DNA of 64,000 nt from contig NZ_KB976986.1 of the NCBI RefSeq assembly GCF_000399665.1, forward strand, positions 2,835,249 to 2,899,248. Direction: 5' to 3'. Positions 37,714 through 47,146 of the stretch are shown piece after piece (position 1 is the first letter of the stretch; each line of letters starts with the position of its first letter). Position numbers and translations under genes: made by a program. Below the pieces are notes generated by a model. That model made no database searches, had not been told where the DNA came from, and saw only the letters and a program-made list of their open reading frames with translations. Source of the stretch: Acinetobacter calcoaceticus ANC 3811 (lineage in GTDB: Bacteria; Pseudomonadota; Gammaproteobacteria; Pseudomonadales; Moraxellaceae).

Positions 37714-39231
37714 TTAACGTAAACTAATGGTTGTATTTACTGCACCAACTTCATGGCTATCTTCAAACCAGCGACTGGTAATAGTTTTAGTTTGGGTATA
37801 GAACTGCACAGCTTGTTTGCCGTATGGTCCCAAATCACCAAGTTTTGAACCTCTTGAACCCGTAAAACTAAAGAAAGGCACTGGCACAGGAATTGGAATG
37901 TTGATACCAACTTGCCCCACATCAATTAAGTTTTGGAAAGTACGTGCAATCGCGCCGCTTTGTGTAAATAGACCTACACCGTTACCAAATGGGTTGGCAT
38001 TGATTAAAGCAATCGCTTCCTCAAGAGTGTCTACACAAATAATGGAAAGTACAGGGCCAAAGACTTCTTCTTTATAAATACGCATGTCGGTATTTACGCC
38101 GCTAAAAATCGTTGCACCTACAAAGTTGCCCGATTCATAGCCTTGAACTTGAACATCACGGCCATCGAGTAGCAACTCTGCCCCTTGCTCAACACCGCTA
38201 TTAATTAAATCAAGTACACGCGCTTTAGCACGTTTTGAAATGACTGGGCCAATGTCAGTATTTGGCTCATGGCCTGCGTTTACTTTTAAAGTTTTCGCTT
38301 TTTCAACTAACTCTTGAATCCACTGTTTACTTTCACCCACCATTACCGCAACCGACAATGCCATACAGCGTTGCCCCGCTGCACCAAATGCTGCACCGAC
38401 CAAGGCATTTAAGGTTTGCTCTTTATTGGCATCTGGCATGACAGCCACATGGTTTTTTGCACCCATCATCGACTGTACGCGTTTGCCATGTTGCCCTGCA
38501 AGGTTATAAACATGTGTTCCAACAGCAGTTGAACCCACAAATGAAATCGCTTTAATGTCTTTATGTGTACACAGACGGTCAACCACTTCTTTACCGCCAT
38601 GCACAACGTTGAGCACACCTGCTGGAACACCTGCTTGAATCGCAAGCTCAACCAGCATCATGGTTGATAACGGATCTTGTTCTGATGGTTTTAAAACAAA
38701 AGTATTGCCGCACACAATTGCCATTGGGAACATCCAAAGCGGAATCATGGCAGGGAAATTAAACGGCGTAATACCGGCACACACACCCAAAGGTTGCTGC
38801 AATGTATAAGTGTCTACACCACGCGCCACGCCTTCGACATATTCACCCATTTGTAGAGTACCGATCGAACATGCATGTTCTACTACTTCTAGACCACGTT
38901 GAATATCACCTTCAGCATCTGCCAAGGTTTTGCCTTGTTCCGCAGTTAGTACTTGTGCAATTTCTTTCATGTTGGCACGGATTAAGTCTTGTAACTTAAG
39001 CATGATGCGCATACGTGCCTGAATTGGGGTTTGACGCCAAGAAGCAAACGCATCTTGTGCAGCCTGAATGGCAGCGTCAACTTCTTTAACCGTTGCAAAT
39101 GGTACACGACCAATTACTTCCTGAGTCGCAGGGTTAACAATGTCTTGCCATTCCTGTGTTTCAGATTCGATAAAATTTCCGTTAATGAGTAATTTAGCGG
39201 TTTCCAATTCGATTTTTTGGATTGTGTTCAT
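37714..39231 (-). CDS. mmsA: CoA-acylating methylmalonate-semialdehyde dehydrogenase
   Basis: A 505-residue aldehyde dehydrogenase with [31 protein letters not shown] and the catalytic cysteine in GQRCMAL, as in MmsA. It converts methylmalonate semialdehyde to propionyl-CoA. The start is at the ATG following GGAGAGG; the longer frame overlaps the divergent promoter region. It is the first gene of the valine operon, 166 bp from the divergent LysR gene. Confidence 0.95.
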   Translation of the reverse strand: MNTIQKIELETAKLLINGNFIESETQEWQDIVNPATQEVIGRVPFATVKEVDAAIQAAQDAFASWRQTPIQARMRIMLKLQDLIRANMKEIAQVLTAEQGKTLADAEGDIQRGLEVVEHACSIGTLQMGEYVEGVARGVDTYTLQQPLGVCAGITPFNFPAMIPLWMFPMAIVCGNTFVLKPSEQDPLSTMMLVELAIQAGVPAGVLNVVHGGKEVVDRLCTHKDIKAISFVGSTAVGTHVYNLAGQHGKRVQSMMGAKNHVAVMPDANKEQTLNALVGAAFGAAGQRCMALSVAVMVGESKQWIQELVEKAKTLKVNAGHEPNTDIGPVISKRAKARVLDLINSGVEQGAELLLDGRDVQVQGYESGNFVGATIFSGVNTDMRIYKEEVFGPVLSIICVDTLEEAIALINANPFGNGVGLFTQSGAIARTFQNLIDVGQVGINIPIPVPVPFFSFTGSRGSKLGDLGPYGKQAVQFYTQTKTITSRWFEDSHEVGAVNTTISLR

Positions 39232-39365
39232 AACCTCTCCGTAGGCCGTATTTTTATTGTGTTCAATTATTAGAAAATACTTTTTGATCATATTTTCTTT
39301 ATTTCAGTTTCAATTGAGACTAACAAAGAAAACTTTGACCACCAACGGAAATTCATGCACGATTG

Positions 39366-39383
39366 TTGTGCAAATATGCACAA
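39366..39383. promoter_or_regulatory. Inverted-repeat operator candidate between mmsA and the LysR gene
   Basis: TTGTGCA-N4-TGCACAA has perfect 7-bp arms and ends 14 bp before the LysR ATG. A further TGCAC half-site lies at 39356-39360. This resembles a LysR-type recognition site controlling both directions. Confidence 0.5.
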
Positions 39384-39397
39384 GGATTACAACAAAA

Positions 39398-40279
39398 ATG
39401 AAAGTGGATTGGGATCATCTACATTTTTTTCTAGTTTTAGCTCGGACTAAAACGCTGACCAACGCTGCGCGGATTATTGGTGTCGAGCACAGTACAGTGG
39501 CTAGACGGATTCAGGCCCTAGAACTTGCTTTGGGTACAACATTGTTTAAGCGTGAAGCGACTGGTTATGAGTTGACACTTGAAGGGATGGCACTAGTTCC
39601 TCGAGTTGAGCAAATGGAACAGGCTTTCTTACAAATTGAAAAACCACATCAACCTTTGCAAGGTCGTGTGCGAATTGGCACACCTGAAGGTTTTGGAACT
39701 GCATTTTTAGCCCGTTTACTGGCTGAGTTCTCTATTCAATATCCATTGCTCACCATCGACCTGATTCCAGTACCCAAAATGATTAAGCTCTCACACCGTG
39801 AGGCAGATATTGTGGTGTCGATTGATCGTCCAACGTCTGGACCCTACATCATTACGCGGTTATCAGACTATTGTTTAAAAATTTATGGCAGCCAAAACTA
39901 TCTGGCGCAAAACCCACCCATTCGTGGTTTAGAAGATTTAACCCAACACCGCTTTGTGAACTATATTGATGATCTGGTGTATAGCCCTGAGTTGTATTGT
40001 TTAGAACGCTTACCTTTGAAGCTTAACGCCAATTTTCGCAGCAGCAGTATTTTGGCCCAACAAATTGCGGTGAGTGCTGGTGCAGGACTTGCGATTTTGC
40101 CCAAGTTTTTAGCAGATGATAAACCAGAACTTGATGTCGTTTTAGAGCAGCAAGTTCGCTTTACTCATACCTTCTGGATGCTGACTTTTGTTGATTTACA
40201 ACATGAACCACGCATTAAGTTAGTTTGGGATTATTTGCGTAAACAAGCCGATAAATATCAACATTTATTAGTTGATTAA
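39398..40279 (+). CDS. LysR family regulator divergent from mmsA
   Basis: A 293-residue LysR-type regulator with an N-terminal helix-turn-helix (LTNAARIIGVEHSTVARRIQALE) and a C-terminal effector-binding domain. The ATG after AAGGA was chosen over 47 in-frame upstream codons that run into the mmsA promoter. Divergent placement next to mmsA suggests that it controls the valine operon in response to a pathway intermediate; mms operons elsewhere often use an AraC-type MmsR instead. Its own terminator follows. Confidence 0.85.
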   Translation: MKVDWDHLHFFLVLARTKTLTNAARIIGVEHSTVARRIQALELALGTTLFKREATGYELTLEGMALVPRVEQMEQAFLQIEKPHQPLQGRVRIGTPEGFGTAFLARLLAEFSIQYPLLTIDLIPVPKMIKLSHREADIVVSIDRPTSGPYIITRLSDYCLKIYGSQNYLAQNPPIRGLEDLTQHRFVNYIDDLVYSPELYCLERLPLKLNANFRSSSILAQQIAVSAGAGLAILPKFLADDKPELDVVLEQQVRFTHTFWMLTFVDLQHEPRIKLVWDYLRKQADKYQHLLVD

Positions 40280-40288
40280 AGACCAAAT

Positions 40289-40320
40289 AAAAAAGCCAAT
40301 CATGGTTGATTGGCTTTTTT
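40289..40320. terminator. Bidirectional terminator
   Basis: AAAAAAGCCAATCA and TGATTGGCTTTTTT form a perfect 14-bp stem with a TGGT loop between the convergent LysR and cycA genes. A sister copy is at 42101. Confidence 0.92.
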
Positions 40321-40334
40321 GAAATTATGAATAA

Positions 40335-41768
40335 TTAATCAAAACTTTCTTGGCCTAGTTTTTTCATGCGCGGTTTATAAAACACATGATAGCTAACGCC
40401 TAAAACAACTAGCCATAATGGACTGACATATAACGCTTTTAAGGTATCTGGCTCGAGTGCCAAAATCACTAAAGTAAACAAGAAGAATGCGATGACAACA
40501 TACGCCATTAACACGCCACCCGGCATTTTAAAGGTTGATGCTGTATGAAGCTCAGGACGAGTTCTACGATAACGTAAATAGCACGCCATGATTAAAATCC
40601 ACACACTAATGAATAGAATCACACAAAGTGAACTTGCCAGAGTAAATGCTTCCATCGTGTTAGGCACGAAGTATTGAAGCACTGCTCCACCCATAATGAA
40701 AATACATGAGAAGATTAAACCATTTGAAGGTACGGCACGTTTTGATAAACGCCCCAATGCACTTGGCGCTTGACCATCTTTTGATAAACCAAACAGCATA
40801 CGGCTGGTTGAAAACACACCGCTGTTCATAGAGGACATCACCGAAGACAGCACCACCAAGTTCATAATGATGGCAGAAACCGGAATACCTGCATTTAAGA
40901 ACAACTCAACAAACGGACTTTTGTCTGCACGGATGTGGTCCCAAGGTGTTACTGACATCACTACAAAAAGTGCCAACACATAAAATAGGATAATACGTAC
41001 TGGAATCGCGTTAATTGCTTTCGGTAGGTTCTTTTCTGGATCTTTCGTTTCAGCTGCTGTTGTACCAATCAGTTCAACACCAATAAAAGCAAACACGGCA
41101 ATCTGGAAACCTGCCAAAAATCCGCTTACGCCTTTTGGAAATATACCACCATGCGACCACACGTTACTTACACTCACAACTTCACCATGTGGAGCTTGAA
41201 AATGAGTAAAGATCATGTAGCCACCCACACCAATCAGGCCAATAATTGCCAAAATCTTAATGAGTGCGAACCAGAATTCAACTTCACCAAACAACTTCAC
41301 CGTAAGAAGGTTAAGCCCTAAAATGAATAGTACACAGCCTGCACTAATCATGGCTTGTTGTGTTGGTGAGAAACTGGCGCCTTCGGGCAGCCAAAAACTT
41401 AAATAATTAATGACCGCAGATAAATCCGCAATACCGACCAGCACCCAGCCTAACCAATAGGTCCAACCTATATAATAACCAGCCCATGGGCCAATCAAAT
41501 CATATGCCATATCGACAAATGACTTGTAATGTAAATTAGCGAGTAGTAATTCACCTAATGCACGCATTAAGAAAAAAAACATGCCACCAATTAACATGTA
41601 GATAACGAGAATTGAAGGACCTGCGAGGGAGATGGTTTTGCCCGAGCCCATAAATAGACCGGTTCCAATTGCACCGCCAATTGCAATCATTTGTAGATGG
41701 CGATTATTTAATTTCCGTTGTAAATGATCAGGGGAGCCTGCCTCATCTGGATGATGAACCATTGTCAT
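40335..41768 (-). CDS. cycA: D-serine/D-alanine/glycine permease, copy 2
   Basis: A 477-residue APC-superfamily permease with twelve hydrophobic segments and the AAT signature AIGGAIGTGLFMGSG. Its best-known relatives are CycA transporters for D-alanine, D-serine and glycine, which fits the neighbouring dad genes. It is nearly identical to the next gene over most of its length (about nine residues in ten by eye), with differences concentrated in loops and termini. It has its own leader hairpin and terminator, so the two copies can be regulated separately. Confidence 0.9.
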   Translation of the reverse strand: MTMVHHPDEAGSPDHLQRKLNNRHLQMIAIGGAIGTGLFMGSGKTISLAGPSILVIYMLIGGMFFFLMRALGELLLANLHYKSFVDMAYDLIGPWAGYYIGWTYWLGWVLVGIADLSAVINYLSFWLPEGASFSPTQQAMISAGCVLFILGLNLLTVKLFGEVEFWFALIKILAIIGLIGVGGYMIFTHFQAPHGEVVSVSNVWSHGGIFPKGVSGFLAGFQIAVFAFIGVELIGTTAAETKDPEKNLPKAINAIPVRIILFYVLALFVVMSVTPWDHIRADKSPFVELFLNAGIPVSAIIMNLVVLSSVMSSMNSGVFSTSRMLFGLSKDGQAPSALGRLSKRAVPSNGLIFSCIFIMGGAVLQYFVPNTMEAFTLASSLCVILFISVWILIMACYLRYRRTRPELHTASTFKMPGGVLMAYVVIAFFLFTLVILALEPDTLKALYVSPLWLVVLGVSYHVFYKPRMKKLGQESFD

Positions 41769-41804
41769 ATTAGAAGTCCTTTTTATATTTTGCTTAACTT
41801 AAAA

Positions 41805-41852
41805 TCAGCAACCTATAGGGAGAAAAACGAACCGTATATCGAGGGTTGCTGA
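41805..41852 (-). promoter_or_regulatory. Leader hairpin of cycA copy 2
   Basis: TCAGCAACC (41805-41813) pairs with GGTTGCTGA (41844-41852) in the 5' leader. The same position in the other copy also folds, but with a different set of pairs. Confidence 0.5.
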
Positions 41853-41931
41853 GTCTATACCTCAGGACAAGATGTTCAAGTATATTTTTTCCTTAATTGA
41901 TAAATCGTTTGTCCTGTTTTTTTAAGTCACA

Positions 41932-41996
41932 TTATTTATGTACTGCCTTCACGGCAATTTTAATTAATCGATCTGGATTCTCCAGATTAGCCGGAG
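41932..41996 (-). pseudogene. ridA 3'-end remnant
   Basis: The strand reads as a diverged copy of the last 20 or so codons of the ridA gene at 43741. The stretch TCACGGCAATTT-AATTAA and the position of the TTA stop are conserved, but the remainder is mutated and no upstream part survives. It lies directly upstream of cycA copy 2, where ridA lies upstream of copy 1, so it is a duplication scar. Confidence 0.8.
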
Positions 41997-42100
41997 TTTA
42001 GCATGTGATAATGCTATATGTACTTTGCTAACACACTCCAAATTGCACTGATGATTTAAAAATAAACAATATTATTCCGATAAAAAATCTAATAAAAATA

Positions 42101-42130
42101 AAAAAAGCCAATCATGATTGATTGGCTTTT
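42101..42130 (-). terminator. Terminator of cycA copy 1
   Basis: GCCAATCA and TGATTGGC form a stem with a TGAT loop. On the minus strand it is followed by six T. It is a duplicate of the terminator at 40289. Confidence 0.85.
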
Positions 42131-42138
42131 AATAAAAC

Positions 42139-43578
42139 TTAATGATCGTTGACGAGTTCACGCCCTAGTTTTTTCATGCGTGGTTTATATAACACATGAT
42201 AGGTAACACCTAAGATGACTAACCATACTGGACTGACATAGAGCGCTTTTAAAGTATCTGGCTCAAGTGCCAAGATGACTAAAGTGAAAAGCATAAATGC
42301 CAGAACCACATAGCTCATCCAAACGCCACCCGGCATTTTAAAAGTTGATTTTTCATGTAATTCAGGTCGTAATTTACGATAGCGTAAATAGCACACCATG
42401 ATGAGACTCCAGACACTAATGAATAGAATCACACAGAGTGAACTTGCTAAAGTAAATGCTTCCATGGTGTTTGGAACAAAGTACTGAAGCACTGCCCCGC
42501 CCATGATAAAGATACAAGAGAAAATCAAACCATTTGAAGGTACTGCGCGTTTTGATAAACGTCCAAATGCACCCGGTGCCTGACCATCTTTTGATAAACC
42601 AAAAAGCATACGGCTGGTTGAAAACACACCGCTGTTCATTGAAGACATCACCGAAGATAGCACCACCAAGTTCATGATGATGGCTGAAACCGGAATACCC
42701 GCATTTAAGAACAACTCAACAAACGGACTTTTATCTGCACGAATATGATCCCAAGGTGTTACTGACATCACAATAAAGAGTGCTAATACATAGAACAAAA
42801 TAATACGTATCGGAATCGCGTTAATTGCTTTCGGTAAATTTTTCTCTGGATCTTTCGTTTCAGCAGCCGTTGTACCTATGAGTTCAACCCCGACAAAAGC
42901 AAAGACAGCAATCTGGAAACCAGCCAAGAAGCCTTCTGTACCTTTCGGGAATAAACCGCCATGCGACCAAACATTACTAATGCTTGCTACAGCGCCTTGT
43001 GGAGCTTGGAAATGGCTGAAAATCATGTAGCCACCCACACCAATCAGGCCAATAATCGCCAAGATCTTAATGAGTGCAAACCAGAATTCAATTTCACCAA
43101 ATAGGCGTACTGTCAGTAGGTTAAGACCCATCACAAACAATACACAGCCTGCACTAATCATGGCTTGTTGAATTGGAGAAAAGCTCGTGCCATCGGGCAG
43201 CCAAAAACCTAAATAGTTAATGACTGCTGAAAGGTCCGCAATACCAACCAGCACCCAACCCAACCAATAGGTCCAGCCCAAATAGTAACCGGCCCAAGGA
43301 CCAATCAAGTCATGAGCCATATCAACAAAAGATTTGTAGTGCAGATTTGCAAGGAGCAACTCGCCCATTGCACGCATCATGAAAAAGAACATTCCTCCAA
43401 TAATCATATAGATCAAAAGGATTGAAGGACCTGCGAGGGAGATGGTTTTACCCGAGCCCATAAATAGGCCGGTTCCAATTGCACCGCCAATTGCAATCAG
43501 TTGTAAATGACGGTTAGACAGTTTTCGTTGCAGATGATCAGGAGAATTTTCCGTATCTGAATGACGAGCCGTTGTCAT
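42139..43578 (-). CDS. cycA: D-serine/D-alanine/glycine permease, copy 1
   Basis: A 479-residue CycA-type permease with the same architecture as its neighbour: IAIGGAIGTGLFMGSGKTISLAGPS near the N-terminus and twelve hydrophobic helices. It is the copy next to ridA and the dad genes, so it is likely the original. Import of D-alanine feeds DadA, and import of L-alanine would need the racemase. It begins 162 bp after ridA, with a leader that contains a strong hairpin. Confidence 0.9.
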   Translation of the reverse strand: MTTARHSDTENSPDHLQRKLSNRHLQLIAIGGAIGTGLFMGSGKTISLAGPSILLIYMIIGGMFFFMMRAMGELLLANLHYKSFVDMAHDLIGPWAGYYLGWTYWLGWVLVGIADLSAVINYLGFWLPDGTSFSPIQQAMISAGCVLFVMGLNLLTVRLFGEIEFWFALIKILAIIGLIGVGGYMIFSHFQAPQGAVASISNVWSHGGLFPKGTEGFLAGFQIAVFAFVGVELIGTTAAETKDPEKNLPKAINAIPIRIILFYVLALFIVMSVTPWDHIRADKSPFVELFLNAGIPVSAIIMNLVVLSSVMSSMNSGVFSTSRMLFGLSKDGQAPGAFGRLSKRAVPSNGLIFSCIFIMGGAVLQYFVPNTMEAFTLASSLCVILFISVWSLIMVCYLRYRKLRPELHEKSTFKMPGGVWMSYVVLAFMLFTLVILALEPDTLKALYVSPVWLVILGVTYHVLYKPRMKKLGRELVNDH

Positions 43579-43611
43579 ATTAAAATTCCTTTTTGAATTC
43601 CTTTGTTAAGA

Positions 43612-43657
43612 TCAGCAACCTATGGCGAAAATTGAACCGTATGCCATAGGTCACTGA
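43612..43657 (-). promoter_or_regulatory. Leader hairpin of cycA copy 1
   Basis: CCTATGGC (43619-43626) pairs with GCCATAGG (43643-43650), extended by TCAG/CTGA (43612-43615 with 43654-43657) across a 3x3 internal loop. It is in the cycA 5' leader, about 35 bp from the ATG. Confidence 0.55.
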
Positions 43658-43740
43658 ATCTGTTCACCAAATAATGACTGGATAAACCGTATCTATCTTC
43701 CTTCTGTTAGATACATCATCATTTTTGGAGTAAAAACGAA

Positions 43741-44100
43741 TTACTTTTGTGCTGCCGTCACGGCAATTTCAATTAACCAGTTTGGATTAACCAAATCGGC
43801 CTGAATTGTGGCACGCGATGGAGCAACACATCCTTTTAACCAGTCAACCCAAATTGCATTTACAGTTGAAAAGTCAGAAAGATTTTTTAAATAGAGCTGC
43901 GCAGAGAGCAAGCGAGATTTGTCGGTATTGGCTAATGCCAAAAGTTCATCAATCGTTGCAAGAATTTCTCGAGTTTGGCCTGCCACGTCTTGTTCGGTAT
44001 TTTTAGGTACCTGACCTGACAGATAAACCACTTTGTTAAAAACAGTCACGGCGCTCATGACTTCGTTAGTGTTAATCTTTTGTATATCTGAATTCGACAT
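43741..44100 (-). CDS. RidA family protein
   Basis: A 119-residue YjgF/RidA-type protein with VVYLSGQVPKN and the C-terminal PSRATIQADLVNPNWLIEIAVTA, where the arginine binds imine carboxylates. RidA proteins hydrolyse reactive enamine/imine intermediates. Next to D-amino-acid dehydrogenase it probably clears 2-iminopropionate formed from D-alanine. The ATG follows AAGGAAATCC; an in-frame extension would overlap the racemase gene. It starts 10 bp after the racemase stop. Confidence 0.9.
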   Translation of the reverse strand: MSNSDIQKINTNEVMSAVTVFNKVVYLSGQVPKNTEQDVAGQTREILATIDELLALANTDKSRLLSAQLYLKNLSDFSTVNAIWVDWLKGCVAPSRATIQADLVNPNWLIEIAVTAAQK

Positions 44101-44110
44101 TCGGATTTCC

Positions 44111-45214
44111 TTATACCTGATTAATAAATTGGACACGTGCGGTAACTGCACACATCAGCTCGTAACCCACTGTACCGGATGAAACTGCGACATCATCAAT
44201 AGGTAAAACGACGCCTGTACTTGATTGGCCCCAAAGTACGACTTCACTGCCGACTTTGGCACTCTCAATGCCTGTTAAATCGACTGCCAACATATCCATG
44301 CTGACGCGGCCAATGGTACGAGTGAGGACAGAGTCCACCAAAACTGGCGTACCTGTTGGTGAAATACGTTGATAACCATCGGCATAGCCACAAGCGACAA
44401 TCCCAATCGTTATGGGTTGCTCTGCGACAAAGTTTGAGCCATAGCCTACGCTTTCATTCGGCTCTAAATGCTGAACTGAAATAATTTCGCTGCGTAAGCT
44501 CATGGTCGGTTGTAAGCCCCAGTCCGCAATACTATGCGTCGGGTAGTCTGGCGAGCTGCCATAGAGCATGATGCCGCTACGGGCATAATCTGATTTGAGC
44601 TGGTCTTGATAGCGTAGAATTGCCGCGCTATTACTTACAGATCTTTCACCCGGTAAATCTTTAATAATTTCTTCAAATGCAGTGATTTGATAATCAATGC
44701 CTTGCTGGCCGAAACGATCACCATCTGCATCTGAAAAATGCATCATGTGCGTAATCGTGGAGACGTTTGCCAAGTTATTTAGACGTTCCCATGCCTGAAC
44801 ATACTGCTGTGGTTTAAAACCAAGACGGTTCATGCCACTGTTCATTTTTAGGCAAACATCAAATTGGGCTGGATAAGGATGCTTTTCTACCCACTCGATT
44901 TGCGCTTCACTATGAATGGTGAAACTGAGTTGATACTGCACACAATCAAATAAATCTTGAGGAGAGAAAATCCCTTCGAGCAACAAAATTGGACCCGTCC
45001 AACCTAAAGCACGAATGCGTTTTGCTTCATCAAGATCAAGTAAGGCAAAGCCATCTGCTGCTTTAAATGCTTCATAGACACGTTCAATTCCGTGCCCATA
45101 AGCATTGGCTTTTACAACGGCAAAGACCTTACTTTTTGGCATAGCCTTGCGTACCACCGCCAAGTTATTTTGTAAGGCTTGACGGTGGATGACTGCGGTA
45201 ATAGGACGAGGCAT
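44111..45214 (-). CDS. dadX: Catabolic alanine racemase
   Basis: A 367-residue fold-III PLP enzyme. Lys35 in VVKANAYGHG forms the Schiff base, and the catalytic tyrosine lies in the SVGYGSNF region. It interconverts L- and D-alanine. It is encoded directly downstream of dadA (20-bp gap), the usual arrangement for the catabolic racemase DadX rather than the biosynthetic Alr. Confidence 0.93.
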   Translation of the reverse strand: MPRPITAVIHRQALQNNLAVVRKAMPKSKVFAVVKANAYGHGIERVYEAFKAADGFALLDLDEAKRIRALGWTGPILLLEGIFSPQDLFDCVQYQLSFTIHSEAQIEWVEKHPYPAQFDVCLKMNSGMNRLGFKPQQYVQAWERLNNLANVSTITHMMHFSDADGDRFGQQGIDYQITAFEEIIKDLPGERSVSNSAAILRYQDQLKSDYARSGIMLYGSSPDYPTHSIADWGLQPTMSLRSEIISVQHLEPNESVGYGSNFVAEQPITIGIVACGYADGYQRISPTGTPVLVDSVLTRTIGRVSMDMLAVDLTGIESAKVGSEVVLWGQSSTGVVLPIDDVAVSSGTVGYELMCAVTARVQFINQV

Positions 45215-45234
45215 GATTACTTTCCTAACGTCCG

Positions 45235-46500
45235 TTATGCAGCATGTGCGTGTGAATAACGCTGAATTGAAAGACCATCTGTACTGATCTCTGTCTTATG
45301 ATTCAATACGATGTCACTGATTAATTTTCCTGAACCACACGCCATGGTCCAGCCTAAAGTGCCATGACCGGTGTTCAAGAACAGATTTTTAAAGCGAGTC
45401 GCACCAATAATTGGGGTACTGTCTGGAGTCATTGGACGTAGACCAGTCCAGAAAGACGCCTGTGCCATATCACCGCCTGGGAACAAGTCCTGAGTGACCA
45501 TTTGCAAGGTTGCACGGCGGTCGTCGTTCAGACCTAAATTGAAACCACTTAGCTCTGCCATACCGCCTACGCGAATACGCTGGTCAAAACGAGTAATCGC
45601 AATTTTGTAGGTTTCATCAAGCACTGTAGATTGCGGAGCAAATGCAGGGTCAACAATAGGAATCGTCAACGAGTAACCTTTCACAGGATATACAGGCAAC
45701 TGTAGATCGAGTGGTTTCAAGAAATCACGTGAATAACTACCAAACGCTAAAACATAACGGTCAGCAGTTAAAACTTTACCATTGACCTGAACGCCCTTAA
45801 TTTCATCGCCTTCAACAATCAATTTTTCTACATTCTGGTTGAACTGGAAGTTAACACCCAACTCTTTGGCAATTTGAGCTAAAGCATTGGTAAACAAATA
45901 ACAGTCACCTGTTTCGTCATTTGGTAAATGTAAACCACCAACCAGTTTATCTTGCGTATTTGCCAACGCTGGTTCTACACGACCAAGTTCGTTGCCATTT
46001 AATAATTCGTAACTTACGCCGCATTCTTGTAGCACGCTAATGTCGCGTTGAACCGCTTCCATTTGCGCTTCTTTACGAAATAGCTGCAAAGTACCTTTAG
46101 CGCGGTTTTCGTAATTAATGCCTGTATCTTTTCTAAGTTCACGTAAGCAATCACGGCTGTATTCAGCCACGCGCATCATACGTTCTTTGTTCACAGCATA
46201 ACTTTGTGGATTACAGTTTTTTAGCATTTGCGCCATCCACTGTAACTGCCACATGCTGCCATCTAAATTAATCGCAAGCGGTGCGTGGTGTTGGAACATC
46301 CACTTCACAGCTTTAAAAGGAATTCCTGGTGCTGCCCAAGGGGTCGAATACCCAGGCGAAATTTGACCTGCATTACCAAAGCTTGTTTCTTCAGCAGGAC
46401 CTGCCTGACGGTCAAGAACAGTGACCTCAGCTCCTTGTTGAGCTAGATAATAGGCACTTGCCACTCCGATAACGCCGCTACCTAATACAATTACGCGCAT
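45235..46500 (-). CDS. dadA: D-amino-acid dehydrogenase, small subunit
   Basis: A 421-residue FAD-dependent oxidase/dehydrogenase with the N-terminal dinucleotide fold [37 protein letters not shown], and the C-terminal [18 protein letters not shown] motif of DadA. It oxidises D-alanine to pyruvate and ammonia, passing electrons to the respiratory chain at the membrane. The ATG after GAGGGA was chosen over a start six codons earlier. It is the first gene of the dad operon and diverges from the Lrp-type regulator. Confidence 0.95.
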   Translation of the reverse strand: MRVIVLGSGVIGVASAYYLAQQGAEVTVLDRQAGPAEETSFGNAGQISPGYSTPWAAPGIPFKAVKWMFQHHAPLAINLDGSMWQLQWMAQMLKNCNPQSYAVNKERMMRVAEYSRDCLRELRKDTGINYENRAKGTLQLFRKEAQMEAVQRDISVLQECGVSYELLNGNELGRVEPALANTQDKLVGGLHLPNDETGDCYLFTNALAQIAKELGVNFQFNQNVEKLIVEGDEIKGVQVNGKVLTADRYVLAFGSYSRDFLKPLDLQLPVYPVKGYSLTIPIVDPAFAPQSTVLDETYKIAITRFDQRIRVGGMAELSGFNLGLNDDRRATLQMVTQDLFPGGDMAQASFWTGLRPMTPDSTPIIGATRFKNLFLNTGHGTLGWTMACGSGKLISDIVLNHKTEISTDGLSIQRYSHAHAA

Positions 46501-46636
46501 TTCTATTCCCTCACGCACACCAGTTTATTTAACTAGTATATTTCTGCTTCAATAGTTTATTTCACTGTTTTTCAGGCTATAATCTAGGTAAATTTATGTT
46601 TTTTTCACGAGAATTTAAAAAAAAGAGGAAATATCT

Positions 46637-47104
46637 ATGCGTCCCTTAGATCGTATAGATCGCATGATTCTGGACATTTTGCAGCGTGAAGGACGAATTG
46701 CGATTAGTGAATTGGCTTCGAGAGTCAACCTATCGACCACCCCCTGTTCAGAGCGTGTAAAGCGTCTTGAACGCGATGGCATTATCATGGGTTATTACGC
46801 ACGGCTAAACCCAGCCTATGTGGACCGTAATCTGCTCGTTTTTTTAGAAATTAAGTTATCTGCCAAATCAGGCGATGTATTTGATCAAGTTGCCAGAGAC
46901 TTAGTTGAGATTCCTGAAGTACTCGAATGTCACCTCATTTCAGGTGAGTTTGACTATCTTGTAAAAGCGCGCTTAAAAGAAATGAGTGCCTACCGCCGCT
47001 TGTTAGGAGATTTGTTAAAGAAACTCCCCGCTTCAGCATCGTCACATAGTTATGTAGTCATGGAAGAAGTTAAAGAAACTTTATATCTAGATGTGAGCAA
47101 GTAA
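46637..47104 (+). CDS. Lrp/AsnC family regulator, DadR-like
   Basis: A 155-residue Lrp-type regulator with an N-terminal helix-turn-helix (LASRVNLSTTPCSERVKRLERDG) and a RAM effector domain (ISGEFDYLVKARLKEMSAYR). It is divergent from dadA with 136 bp between. By analogy with DadR it would activate the dad operon in response to alanine. It has TATAAT at 46578-46583 upstream of its start. Confidence 0.9.
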   Translation: MRPLDRIDRMILDILQREGRIAISELASRVNLSTTPCSERVKRLERDGIIMGYYARLNPAYVDRNLLVFLEIKLSAKSGDVFDQVARDLVEIPEVLECHLISGEFDYLVKARLKEMSAYRRLLGDLLKKLPASASSHSYVVMEEVKETLYLDVSK

Positions 47105-47146
47105 AGCGAGTCCTTTACCGAATTCGCTTTACTCACATTTTGAACA

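Noticed and set aside
41805..43657. Glycine riboswitch in front of the permeases
   Set aside because: The leaders contain only a simple hairpin and lack the conserved glycine-aptamer core.
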